Shown one piece after another: positions 41,364 through 49,328 of a stretch of 64,000 bases of DNA. The position numbers and the translations under genes were made by a program. This DNA is from Streptomyces radicis. GTDB lineage: Bacteria > Actinomycetota > Actinomycetes > Streptomycetales > Streptomycetaceae. Location: NCBI RefSeq assembly GCF_003626575.1, contig NZ_RBDY01000023.1, positions 1 to 64,000 of the forward strand. Direction: 5' to 3'. The notes beneath the pieces are model-generated. The model did no database searches, was not told the DNA's origin, and saw only the letters and a list, made by a program, of their open reading frames with translations. Numbering within the stretch: the first letter of the stretch is position 1; each line of letters opens with the position of its first letter.

Positions 41364-42327
41364 AGCGGATCACCTCCTCCATCAGCAGGTCCCAGTCGTC
41401 GAGGAACCTCTTCAGGCCGTAGCGCTCGAGCGCCGCGTGGCGCGCGGCGCGGCCCGCCTCCGCCGCCGCGTCGGGGTCGCGCAGATAGCGGACGGCGGCC
41501 CGCGCCAGCACCTCGGGGCGGGTGGAGAGCACCCCGGCCTCCTCGGGGACCGCGTCGGCGACCTCGGTGGTGGACAGGGCGACGATCGGCATGCCCAGGT
41601 GCATCGCCTCGATCAGCGAGAGGCCGAGCGAGGTCCAGCGCACCGGGTGCAGATAGAGGCGCCGCCTGGCCAGCTCGTCGTGCAGCCGCGCCTGCGCGAG
41701 CTCGTAGCCGCGGCAGCGGTCCCACGGCACGCGCAGCCGCCTGGCCAGGCCCTCGGTGCGCATCCCGAACACGTCGAGCGGCGCCGACCCGGCGAGCAGC
41801 GGCAGCAGGTCGGTGCCGGTGGTGCGGCCGCGGCGCACGGGCTCGTTGACCACGACGGCGGCGCGTTCGAGCTCGCCGGTCCAGCGGTGCCCTGGATCCA
41901 CCACGCCGTGCTCGACGACCGCGGTGGCGGTGGTGCCGCTGTCCCAGAACAGCCGGTTGAAGTGGGTGACATGGACGAGCAGCAGGTCGTCACGGTCGGC
42001 GCACGGGTGCCGGGTGTCGGGGATGTCCCCGATGGGCGCGTTGTGCTCCAGGTAGATCGCGGGCACGTCGCGGCCGGGGCGCCGCCCGCCGAGCCACCGC
42101 GCCGCGAGCTCCTCCTCGTGCGGGCGCTGGAGGACCACCAGGTCGACGGGCGCCTCGCGCAGCTCGTCGGGCGTCAGCTCGGTGACGGACGAGGGCCAGT
42201 GGTAGGTCCGCGCCCTGCCGAGCCCGTCGGGGCCGCGGTCGGGCAGGACCGGCACCAGGTAGGAGTGGCTGCCCTGGACGAACGCCGTGGTCCAGGAGCC
42301 GTGGACGTGCCAGATCAGGATGTTCAT
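41359..42327 (-). CDS. GT-B-fold glycosyltransferase (GT4-like)
   Basis: The 322-residue protein starts MNILIWHVHGSWTTAFVQG, has AIYLEHNAPIGDIPDTRHP and VTHFNRLFWDSG in the acceptor half, and TSLGLSLIEAMHLGMPIVALSTTEVADAVP in the donor half, where the Glu of SLIEAMHLGMP is the conserved donor-binding residue. It resembles GT4-like enzymes of heptose clusters. The last codon and stop (C then TGA) are read from the GTCAAC terminus of the tnpB remnant, so insertion occurred at or in its 3' end. It overlaps the next upstream gene by four bases. Confidence 0.8.
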   Translation of the reverse strand: MNILIWHVHGSWTTAFVQGSHSYLVPVLPDRGPDGLGRARTYHWPSSVTELTPDELREAPVDLVVLQRPHEEELAARWLGGRRPGRDVPAIYLEHNAPIGDIPDTRHPCADRDDLLLVHVTHFNRLFWDSGTTATAVVEHGVVDPGHRWTGELERAAVVVNEPVRRGRTTGTDLLPLLAGSAPLDVFGMRTEGLARRLRVPWDRCRGYELAQARLHDELARRRLYLHPVRWTSLGLSLIEAMHLGMPIVALSTTEVADAVPEEAGVLSTRPEVLARAAVRYLRDPDAAAEAGRAARHAALERYGLKRFLDDWDLLMEEVIRC

Positions 42328-43442
42328 GCTGCCGCCCTCCGCTCGGTGGACCGTTCGGCGGACCGTGCCTTCCGCGCCCCGGGCCGTGCGACCGTCAGCG
42401 CCTCGACGGCGCTGACGACCTCCTCGTCGGTGATCGAGTCGAGGCACGGGTGGCCCGCCACCGGGCACAGCCGTGCCCTGGTGCCCGCGCACGCCGTGTC
42501 CTGCCTGCCGAGGCGCAGGTGCGGCACGCGGTAGGGCAGCCACCGGTCGGCGCTGACCACCGGCGAGAACAGGCTGACGATCGGGGTGCGCACGGCCGCC
42601 GCCAGGTGCGCGGGGCCCGTGTTGCCCGCCACGACCACCCGGGCGCGGGCCAACACCCCTGCCAGCTCGGGCAGTTCGGTGCGCCCGCCCAGGTCGGTCG
42701 CGTGCGTCCCCGCGACGCGCCGGGTCAGCGCCTCCTCGCCGGGGCTGCCGGTGACCACGACGCGGTGGCCCGCCTCGGCCAGCGCCTCGACGGCCCGCGC
42801 GGCGCGCGGCGGCGACCACGTGCGGGCGGGCACGGCCGCGCCCGGGTGCACCACGACATAGGGCTCGTCGCCCGCGAGCGCGCTGGTGTCCGGGTGCCCA
42901 GTGATCTCGAGCGCGCCGTCGTCGCCCGGCGGCAGGGCGAACCCGGCCGCCTCGGCCAGCTCCAGGGCCGCCGCCGCCTCGTGCCGGTAGGGCGCGCGCC
43001 GGTGGCGCAGGTCGAGCAGCGAGCCCGGGTAGTACTCGCTGTCCGCGCCGACCCAGGGCACGCCCGCCATCTTGAGCAGCAGCGCGGTGGGCAGCGGGCT
43101 CTGGTGGAACGACGCCAGGATCAGCGCCCGGTCGAACCGGCCCGCGGCCAGCCGTTCCACGAGCGCGTCCACCGCACCGCGCTCGACCGGGGGCGGAGAG
43201 AGGCTGACCCAGGGCGCGTCGTGCGTGACCAGGTCGTCGACCCCGGGCAGCAGCCGCCCCGCCGCCTCGCCGCGTGGGCCGCACAGCAGCGTCGTCCCCG
43301 CGGAGCCCGCCGCGACCGCGCGGATCGCGGGCCCCGCGAGCAGCACGTCGCCCGCGCTGTCGAGCCGCACGACCAGCGTGCGGGGCGCGTGGGGCCTGGT
43401 CGGGGGCCGGGTCGGTGGCGTGGTCGGGGGCGGGTGGCTCAT
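42324..43442 (-). CDS. GT9 heptosyltransferase-family glycosyltransferase
   Basis: The 372-residue protein follows the GT9 plan: LVVRLDSAGDVLLAGPAIRAVA, LILASFHQSPLPTALLLKMAGVP, YVVVHPGAAVPARTWSPP and VVAGNTGPAHLAAAVRTPIVSLFSPV. A Cys-rich segment near the end (DTACAGTRARLCPVAGHPCL) matches related heptosyltransferases. It probably adds a heptose from the ADP-heptose made in this cluster. A Pro/Thr-rich lead of 20 residues is dispensable to the fold. It overlaps neighbours on both sides by ATGA junctions. Confidence 0.87.
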   Translation of the reverse strand: MSHPPPTTPPTRPPTRPHAPRTLVVRLDSAGDVLLAGPAIRAVAAGSAGTTLLCGPRGEAAGRLLPGVDDLVTHDAPWVSLSPPPVERGAVDALVERLAAGRFDRALILASFHQSPLPTALLLKMAGVPWVGADSEYYPGSLLDLRHRRAPYRHEAAAALELAEAAGFALPPGDDGALEITGHPDTSALAGDEPYVVVHPGAAVPARTWSPPRAARAVEALAEAGHRVVVTGSPGEEALTRRVAGTHATDLGGRTELPELAGVLARARVVVAGNTGPAHLAAAVRTPIVSLFSPVVSADRWLPYRVPHLRLGRQDTACAGTRARLCPVAGHPCLDSITDEEVVSAVEALTVARPGARKARSAERSTERRAAA

Positions 43443-44083
43443 GACGGGCGCCCCTCGGGGGTGGCGAGCACGGCGCGCACCGCGCTCAGCAGGTCGGGGG
43501 CGCACTCGCGCGCCGCGGCGATCTCGGCGCGCCGGGTGACGGGCGTCGGCACGAGCACGCCGCGCGCGCCCGCCGCGTGGGCCGCGGCCATGTCGGTGCC
43601 GATGTCGCCGATCACGGCCGAGCGGCGCGGCGAGACGCCGAGCCGCCCGCAGGCGGCGTAGACGAGCCCTGGCGCGGGCTTGCGGCACTGGCAGCCCTGC
43701 CAGGCGGCGTGGGGGCAGATCGCCCAGACGTCGAACGGGCCGAGCAACGCCTCCATGCGCCGCCGCACGGCCTCGATCCCGAAGCGGGTGAAGCGGCCGC
43801 GGGCCGCGCCCGACTGGTTGCTGACGACGCCCACCGCGACGTTCCGCGCGCGCAGCAGGTCGAGCGCCTCCCTGGCGCCGGGAAGGGGGCGCACCAGCTC
43901 GGGGTCCGCGTTGTAGGGGACGTCCTCGATCAGCGTGCCGTCGCGGTCGAACAGCACCGCGTCGGGGCCCCTCCCGGTCGGCCGCGCGGGGCGGCCGCCG
44001 GGCCACGGCGGCAGCATCCAGGGCCCGCCGGGGGGAGACCCCGCGGGCGGTCTCCTGCTCGTGGGTATCGAGGCGCTACTCAT
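43439..44083 (-). CDS. gmhB: Heptose-1,7-bisphosphate phosphatase (HAD-IIIA)
   Basis: The 214-residue protein has the HAD motif I DAVLFDRDGTLIEDVPYN, motif II region VGVVSNQSG, the four-ligand zinc loop CPHAAWQGCQCRKPAPG typical of GmhB, and motif IV VIGDIGTDM. It removes the C7 phosphate between the two HldE steps. About 37 Pro-rich residues precede the domain. Start 44083 overlaps the upstream gene's TAG by eight bases; Met at 44017 is an alternative, closer to the usual family length. Confidence 0.9.
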   Translation of the reverse strand: MSSASIPTSRRPPAGSPPGGPWMLPPWPGGRPARPTGRGPDAVLFDRDGTLIEDVPYNADPELVRPLPGAREALDLLRARNVAVGVVSNQSGAARGRFTRFGIEAVRRRMEALLGPFDVWAICPHAAWQGCQCRKPAPGLVYAACGRLGVSPRRSAVIGDIGTDMAAAHAAGARGVLVPTPVTRRAEIAAARECAPDLLSAVRAVLATPEGRPS

Positions 44084-45212
44084 AAGCGTCTGAGTTGCCC
44101 GAAATAGCGGAATCAAACGGGATATATCCCTCGGCGCGATCGCTCGCCCGCCCGTCCGGCCTCGCGCGCGCCCGCGCGTCCGCCTCGGCCTGCGCCTGTG
44201 CCTCGGCCGCCGCCTCGCGCTCGCTCACCACCGAGCGGTGCCGCACGTGCCCGGCCAGCCAGTGGGCCACCGCCATCGGCGGGATCAGGGCGCTGGTGGT
44301 CAGCATCCGGCGCACCTCCTCCTTCGTGCGCGGCCCCGGCAGCACGCGCGCCGCCGCGAACTCCCCCGTGCCCACGAGCCACAGCGCGCCGAGCGCCGCC
44401 GCCGCCCCGCGCCGCCCGAGAGCCGCCGCGCCCAGCGCGGCCAGGCCCGCGGCCGTGATCGCCGCGTGGCGCGCGAGCCGCCCACGGGGCGCGTCGGCGC
44501 GCGCCCACCAGTCGGGGCCGTGCAGCCGCCGCATGAGCACGTCGTCCGCGTTGCCCGCCTGCTGGCGCACCGACACCCACGCGTCCGCGGGGCGCACGGG
44601 GTGCTGGGTGCGCCGCTCGCCCACGGCCAGGATCCAGCCCTTGGCCAGCACGCGCAGCGCCAGATCGGCGTCCTCGCGGAACGCCCTCGGGAACCGCTCG
44701 TCGAAGCCGCCCACCGATTCAAGGGCCGCCCTGCGGTAGGCCATGTCGGCGGTGATCCAGCGCGCCGTGGCGAGCCCCGCGGTGGAGCGCTCCCAGTCCG
44801 TTGGGGCCCGGTCGAGCGGCAGCGGCACGGTGATCCTGGCCTGCACGCCCGCGATGTCGGGGTCGGCCGCCGCCAGGTCACCGGCCAGCGCCGCCGCCCA
44901 GTCGGGCCCCGGCACCACGTCGTCGTCGAGGAACGCGATCCATGGCTCGGGCGAACGCCGCCAGCCGGTGTTCCGCGCGGCGGCAGGCCCGGCGCCCCGG
45001 CCCGGCACGATCTCCACCAGGTCGCGCAGCGCGGCGGGCACCGCGGCGGGCAGGGGGTTGGGGTCGTCGGGCGGGCGGTCGTCCACCAGCACGACGCGGG
45101 CGGGGCGCGGCCCCTCGCCCGCGGCGAGCGCCGTCAGCACGCGGCCGAGGCTGGGGCGCCCGAGCGTGGGGATCACCACCGCGTACGCGACCGCGCCCGC
45201 CTCCTCGTTCAC
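44076..45212 (-). CDS. GT2-family glycosyltransferase with membrane helices
   Basis: The 378-residue protein has a family 2 GT-A domain (VVIPTLGRPSLGRVLTALAAG, VVLVDDRPPDDPN, GAGPAAARNTGWRRS, IAFLDDDVVPGPDW, GGFDERFPRAFREDADLALRV) followed by two or three hydrophobic helices (about 255-320) and an Ala/Glu/Arg-rich tail. It probably elongates a lipid- or peptidoglycan-linked glycan at the membrane. GTG at 45212 overlaps the carbamoyltransferase stop. The ERRTQHPVRP stretch is the putative acceptor-site region. Confidence 0.85.
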   Translation of the reverse strand: MNEEAGAVAYAVVIPTLGRPSLGRVLTALAAGEGPRPARVVLVDDRPPDDPNPLPAAVPAALRDLVEIVPGRGAGPAAARNTGWRRSPEPWIAFLDDDVVPGPDWAAALAGDLAAADPDIAGVQARITVPLPLDRAPTDWERSTAGLATARWITADMAYRRAALESVGGFDERFPRAFREDADLALRVLAKGWILAVGERRTQHPVRPADAWVSVRQQAGNADDVLMRRLHGPDWWARADAPRGRLARHAAITAAGLAALGAAALGRRGAAAALGALWLVGTGEFAAARVLPGPRTKEEVRRMLTTSALIPPMAVAHWLAGHVRHRSVVSEREAAAEAQAQAEADARARARPDGRASDRAEGYIPFDSAISGNSDAYE

Positions 45213-46888
45213 GACCTGCCCCCGCCGTTCGCGCCCCCGCCGCCGCTGGCGAAGAACGCGGCCCTGCGCACCAGGAACGGGCCGATCGCCAGCACGTCCA
45301 CGGGCGCCGAGCCGAAGCACTCGAGCGCGTCCCTCGGGTCGTCCACCATGGGGCGGCCCGCGGTGTTGAGGCTCGTGTTGACGACCACCGGCAGGCCCGT
45401 GCGCTCCTCGAAGCGGGCCAGCATCCGCGCCACGAGCGGCTCGTTCGCCGGGTCGACCGTCTGCACGCGGGCCGTGCCGTCCACGTGCACCACGGCCGGG
45501 ATCCTCTCGCGCCACGCGGGCCGCACCTCGTGCACGAACAGCATGTAGGGGCTGGGCAGTTGGCCGTCGAACACATCGGCGGCCCGCCCCGCGAGCACCA
45601 TCGGCGCCACGGGCCTGAACTGCTCGCGCCCCTTGATGTCGTTGAGCCGCTCCAGGTTGCCCGACCTGCCGGGGTGCGCGAGCAGCGAACGGTGGCCGAG
45701 GGCCCGCGGGCCGAACTCGGACCTGCCCTGGAACCACGCCACCACGGCGTTCTCCGACAGCGCCTCCGCCACCGCGACCGCCACGTCCTGCGGGCGCTCG
45801 AACGGCACGGCCGCCGTCTTGAGCCACGCCTCGATCTCCGCGTCCGACCAGCCGCGCCCCAGGTCGGCGCCGCGCGGCGGCACCGTCGGCGCCGTGTCCT
45901 CCACCGCCGCGTGCAGCAGCGCGCCGCCGAGCGCGGTGCCCGCGTCACCGGCCGCGGGCTGCACCCACACGCGGGAGAACGGGCCCTCGCGGGCGATCCG
46001 CGCGTTGGCGACGCAGTTGAGCGCGACGCCGCCCGCCATCGTCAGCGTCTCGTCGTGGGTGCGGCCGTGCAGCCAGCGCACCAGGTCGAGCAGCGTCTCC
46101 TCGAGCACCGTCTGCGCGCTGGCCGCCAGGTCCGCGTGGTCCTGCGTCCACGCCTTCTCGCCGTCCCTCGGCGGGGTCAGCTCCGCCCATGGCACGCCCA
46201 TGGCGTGGAACCCCCCGTCGCCGGTCGGGTACACATGGCGCCGCAGCTCGGGCGCGAAGCGCGGCGTGCCGTAGGAGGCGAGCGCCATCACCTTGTACTC
46301 GTCGCTCGAGCGCAGAAAGCCCAGGTGCTCCGTCAACTCCTCGTAGACCAGGCCGAGCGAGTGCGGCAGCGCCTGGCCGGTGAGCGGCTCAAGGTGGTCG
46401 CCGACCCGGCGCGCCGCCAGGTGCGATGCCGACTCGCCGCGCCCGTCGAGCACGAGCACCGACGAGGTGTCGGCCGAGGGCGCGGCGAACGCGGACGACG
46501 CCGCGTGCGCCATGTGGTGCGGCACGAAGCGCACGATGTCCGGGTCGAGCCCGGGCAGGGCGGTCGCGAGGAAGCGCGGCGCCTCCCTCGCGTAGGTGAG
46601 CCGCAGCTCGTCCCACGGGTCGTCGAGGCCCATGGCCTCGGCGGGCCTGGCGAGCGTCGGGTCGAACGAGTAGACGACCGCGTCGAGGTCCTCGGGCCGT
46701 AGACCGGCCTGCCCGAGACACCAGGCGGCCGAGCGCTCGGGCAGCTCCCACGCGGAGAACGGCACGGGCCGCTTGCCGTGCTTGCGCCGGGAGAAACGCT
46801 CCTCCTCGGCGGCGGCCAGCACGCGCCCGTCGACGACGAGCGCCGCCGAGGGGTCGTGGAACAGGGCGTTGATACCTAGAACTCGCAT
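45209..46888 (-). CDS. NodU/CmcH-family carbamoyltransferase
   Basis: The 559-residue enzyme has the YrdC/Kae1-like N-terminal domain (LGINALFHDPSAALVVDGRV, EEERFSRRKHGKRP, FVPHHMAHAASSAFAAP with metal-binding His, SVLVLDGRGESASH) and the C-terminal domain (FQGRSEFGPRALGHRSLLAHP, VVNTSLNTAGRPMVDDP). It attaches a carbamoyl group from carbamoyl phosphate to a sugar hydroxyl via carbamoyl-AMP. In this cluster the acceptor is plausibly heptose. GGAGGG precedes the ATG at 46888. It overlaps the GT2 gene by four bases. Confidence 0.9.
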   Translation of the reverse strand: MRVLGINALFHDPSAALVVDGRVLAAAEEERFSRRKHGKRPVPFSAWELPERSAAWCLGQAGLRPEDLDAVVYSFDPTLARPAEAMGLDDPWDELRLTYAREAPRFLATALPGLDPDIVRFVPHHMAHAASSAFAAPSADTSSVLVLDGRGESASHLAARRVGDHLEPLTGQALPHSLGLVYEELTEHLGFLRSSDEYKVMALASYGTPRFAPELRRHVYPTGDGGFHAMGVPWAELTPPRDGEKAWTQDHADLAASAQTVLEETLLDLVRWLHGRTHDETLTMAGGVALNCVANARIAREGPFSRVWVQPAAGDAGTALGGALLHAAVEDTAPTVPPRGADLGRGWSDAEIEAWLKTAAVPFERPQDVAVAVAEALSENAVVAWFQGRSEFGPRALGHRSLLAHPGRSGNLERLNDIKGREQFRPVAPMVLAGRAADVFDGQLPSPYMLFVHEVRPAWRERIPAVVHVDGTARVQTVDPANEPLVARMLARFEERTGLPVVVNTSLNTAGRPMVDDPRDALECFGSAPVDVLAIGPFLVRRAAFFASGGGGANGGGRS

Positions 46889-46920
46889 GAACCCTCCGCG
46901 CACACCGGTCGGTTGTCGCC

Positions 46921-46980
46921 CCCTGAAAACCCGGGCCCTGAAAAGCCCGGGCCCTGAAAAGCCTTGAGAAGCCCCGGGAA
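46921..46980. repeat. Short direct repeats between carbamoyltransferase and epimerase genes
   Basis: CCCTGAAAA followed by CCCGGG is repeated about three times (46921, 46936 and 46952), the last copy decaying into CCTTGAGAAGCCCCGGG. The CCCGGG cores can pair, so this may also act as a weak terminator or processing site in the operon. Confidence 0.7.
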
Positions 46981-46985
46981 GTACC

Positions 46986-47939
46986 TCAGCGCGCCGCGGC
47001 CGCCGCCCGCTCCCGGTACCACGCGATCGTGCGCGCCAGCCCCTCGTCGGGCGGCACGCGCGGCTCCCACTGCAACTTGCCGCGCGCCAGCGCGATGTCG
47101 GGGCACCGCACCGTCGGATCGTCCACGGGCCGCTCGATCAACCGCACCGTCGAGTCCGAACCCGCTAGCCGGATGACCAGATGTGCCAGATCCAGCATGG
47201 AAATCTCCGCTGGATTACCGATGTTGACCGGGCCGCGCAGGTCGGACTCCGCCATCGCCAGCACGCCGCGCACCGTGTCGTCCACATAGGTGAGCGAACG
47301 CGTCTGGTGCCCGTCACCCGTCACCGTCAGCGGCTCCCCGTCGAGCGCCTGCCGGACGAACGTCGGCACCGCCCGCCCGTCGTGCCCGCGCATCCGGGGG
47401 CCATAGGTGTTGAAGAGCCGCACGATCCCGGTGTCCGTCCCGTGCACCGCGGCCTCGGCCGCCGTCAGCGCCTCGCCGAAGCGCTTGGCCTCGTCGTATA
47501 CGCTGCGCGGCCCGACCGGGTTGACATGCCCCCAGTACTCCTCGTTCTGCGGATGCTCCTTCGGGTCGCCGTACACCTCGGACGTCGAGGCCAGCACGCA
47601 CCGCGCGCCGTGCCGCCTGGCGAGCGCGAGGGCGTTGCGCGTGCCGAGGCTGCCGGTCTCCAGCGTGTGGATCGGCAGCCTCAGATAGTCGGCGGGCGAC
47701 GCGGGCGACGCGAAGTGCAGCACCAGGTCGGCCGGGCGCGCCACGTCGAACGGGTCGCACACGTCGGCCTCGATGAGCGAGAAGCCCTGCCGGTCGCGGA
47801 GGTGGTCGACATGCCGTGGGTCGGCCGTGCTCAGGTCGTCGATGCAGGTGACGGCCGCTCCCCGGTCGAGCAGCGCGGTGCACAGGTGCGAGCCGAGGAA
47901 CCCGGCCCCGCCGGTGACGACGGCGTGTCGAAAACGCAT
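46986..47939 (-). CDS. UDP-glucuronate decarboxylase-like NAD-dependent sugar epimerase
   Basis: The 317-residue extended SDR has AVVTGGAGFLGSHLCTALL, DLVLHFASPASPADYLRLPIHTL, CVLASTSEVYGDPKEHPQNEEYWGHVNPVGPRSVYDEAKRFGE with catalytic Ser, Tyr and Lys, and FNTYGPRMRGHDGRAVPTFVRQAL. The PADYLRLPIHTL and GHVNPVGPRSVYDEAK stretches are typical of UDP-glucuronate decarboxylases (UXS), giving UDP-xylose. GGAGGAG sits eight bases before the ATG. Its transcript would begin at a SigB-like promoter and carry a 10-base-periodic leader. It leads the glycan operon. Confidence 0.85.
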   Translation of the reverse strand: MRFRHAVVTGGAGFLGSHLCTALLDRGAAVTCIDDLSTADPRHVDHLRDRQGFSLIEADVCDPFDVARPADLVLHFASPASPADYLRLPIHTLETGSLGTRNALALARRHGARCVLASTSEVYGDPKEHPQNEEYWGHVNPVGPRSVYDEAKRFGEALTAAEAAVHGTDTGIVRLFNTYGPRMRGHDGRAVPTFVRQALDGEPLTVTGDGHQTRSLTYVDDTVRGVLAMAESDLRGPVNIGNPAEISMLDLAHLVIRLAGSDSTVRLIERPVDDPTVRCPDIALARGKLQWEPRVPPDEGLARTIAWYRERAAAAAR

Positions 47940-47950
47940 GACATCTCCTC

Positions 47951-48044
47951 CGGTCAACTTCCGGTCGACTTCCGATCAACGTCGGTCGGCCCCAGCTTCG
48001 GTCGGCTTCGGTCAGCTTCGGTCGGCGACCGTCAGCGACCGTCC
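47951..48044. repeat. Degenerate 10-bp tandem repeat in the leader of the epimerase gene
   Basis: About nine units close to CGGTCRRCTT follow one another with a 10-base period between the epimerase ribosome site and its promoter. One unit is enlarged. It could be binding sites on one helix face or slippage. Confidence 0.65.
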
Positions 48045-48048
48045 CCAG

Positions 48049-48073
48049 GTACCCGCGGCATATCAGATGAAAC
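48049..48073 (-). promoter_or_regulatory. SigB-like promoter reading into the UXS-like epimerase
   Basis: On the minus strand GTTT (48073-48070), 15 bases, GGGTAC (48054-48049): an exact fit to the SigB-type consensus. Transcription would give a leader of about 105 bases. Confidence 0.72.
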
Positions 48074-48091
48074 GCCCACAAATGCCGCATT

Positions 48092-48117
48092 GTGTGGCGT
48101 AAGGCCCGGCAGGGTAC
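48092..48117 (+). promoter_or_regulatory. SigB-like promoter reading into the epimerase at 48.2 kb
   Basis: GTGT (48092-48095), 16 bases, GGGTAC (48112-48117), placed back to back with the divergent SigB-like promoter 20 bases away. The ATG follows 40 bases later. Confidence 0.7.
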
Positions 48118-48156
48118 CCGCCCCTGGCCGCCCCCCACGCCCGAAGGGAAGCCCCG

Positions 48157-49254
48157 ATGACAGCCGCCAGCGAAAGCAGCCCCGACGACGGCAGGCGCGT
48201 GGTGGTCGTCGGCGCCACCGGCAACGTCGGCAGCGCCGTCGTCCGCGCCCTCGCGGGCGACCCGCGGGTCACCTCGGTCGTCGGCATCGCCCGCCGCGTC
48301 CCCGACTGGTCCATGGAGAAGACCACTTGGGCCGCCGTGGACATCGGACACGCGGGCGCCGCACGCGACGCGCTCGCCGCCCACTTCGCCGAGGCCGACG
48401 CCGTGATCCACCTGGCCTGGATGATCCAGCCCGCGCGCGACCCGCTGACGACGTGGCGCACCAACGTCCTCGGCACCGACGAGGTGCTCGCCGCGGCCGC
48501 CGCGTCCGGCGTTCCCGCGCTGATCTGCGCCTCGTCCGTCGGCGCCTACGCGCCGGGCCCCAAGGACCGCCTCGTGGACGAGAGCTGGCCCACCCATGGC
48601 TGGCCCACCGCCTCGTACACCCGCGAGAAGGCGTATGTCGAGCGGATGCTCGACGCCTTCGAGCTCGAGCACCCCGGCATCCGCGTGGTGCGGATGCGCC
48701 CCGGCTTCCTCTTCGCGCGGCACGCCGCGTCCGGGCAGCGCCGCCTCTTCCTCGGCCCGCTCCTCCCCGCGCCACTGGTCCGCCCGGGCCGCACCCCCGT
48801 CGTTCCCGACGCGCCGGGGCTGCGTTTCCAGGTGCTGCACACCGCCGACGCGGCCGAGGCGTACCGGCTGGCCGTGCACCGCCCGGTGCGTGGGGCGTTC
48901 AACCTCACCGCCGACCCCGTCGTCGACCCGGCGCTGCTCGCCGACATGTTCGGCGCCCGAACGGTGCGGGTGCCGCGTCCACTCCTGCGCGCCGCGCTCG
49001 CCGCCGCGTGGGGCGCGCGGCTCGCGCCCGCCGCGCCCGGGCTGTTCGACGCGCTGGTGCGCCTGCCGCTCATGGACCGCACGCGCGCCGAGGAAGAGCT
49101 CGGCTGGACCCCGCGCCGCGACGCGCGCGACGCCCTCGCCGACCTCGTCCACGGCCTGCGCCACCGCACAGGGCTCGACACCCCGCCGCTCCGCCCCGAG
49201 CCGCCGGGCGGTCGGCTCGCCGAGGTGGCCACCGGCGTAGGGCGGCGCGCCTGA
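48157..49254 (+). CDS. NAD-dependent epimerase/dehydratase (stress-associated SDR)
   Basis: The 365-residue atypical extended SDR has the nucleotide-binding VVVVGATGNVGSAVVRALAGDP, VIHLAWMIQPARDPLTTWRTNVLGT, SSVGAYAPGPKDRLVDESWPTHG, then SYTREKAYVERML with a Tyr-x-x-x-Lys-like pair. Substrate unknown. It is a close paralogue of the gene at 54.6 kb (same PTHGW and APGPKDR motifs). Both have SigB-like promoters, which suggests a stress role. Ribosome site AAGGGAAG precedes the ATG. Confidence 0.82.
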   Translation: MTAASESSPDDGRRVVVVGATGNVGSAVVRALAGDPRVTSVVGIARRVPDWSMEKTTWAAVDIGHAGAARDALAAHFAEADAVIHLAWMIQPARDPLTTWRTNVLGTDEVLAAAAASGVPALICASSVGAYAPGPKDRLVDESWPTHGWPTASYTREKAYVERMLDAFELEHPGIRVVRMRPGFLFARHAASGQRRLFLGPLLPAPLVRPGRTPVVPDAPGLRFQVLHTADAAEAYRLAVHRPVRGAFNLTADPVVDPALLADMFGARTVRVPRPLLRAALAAAWGARLAPAAPGLFDALVRLPLMDRTRAEEELGWTPRRDARDALADLVHGLRHRTGLDTPPLRPEPPGGRLAEVATGVGRRA

Positions 49255-49328
49255 CCGCGCGGGGTTTCCCGGCGCCGCCACGGGGTTACCCGGCCCGGCC
49301 CGCCCGCTTCCGTTGAAAGGGAAATGAT

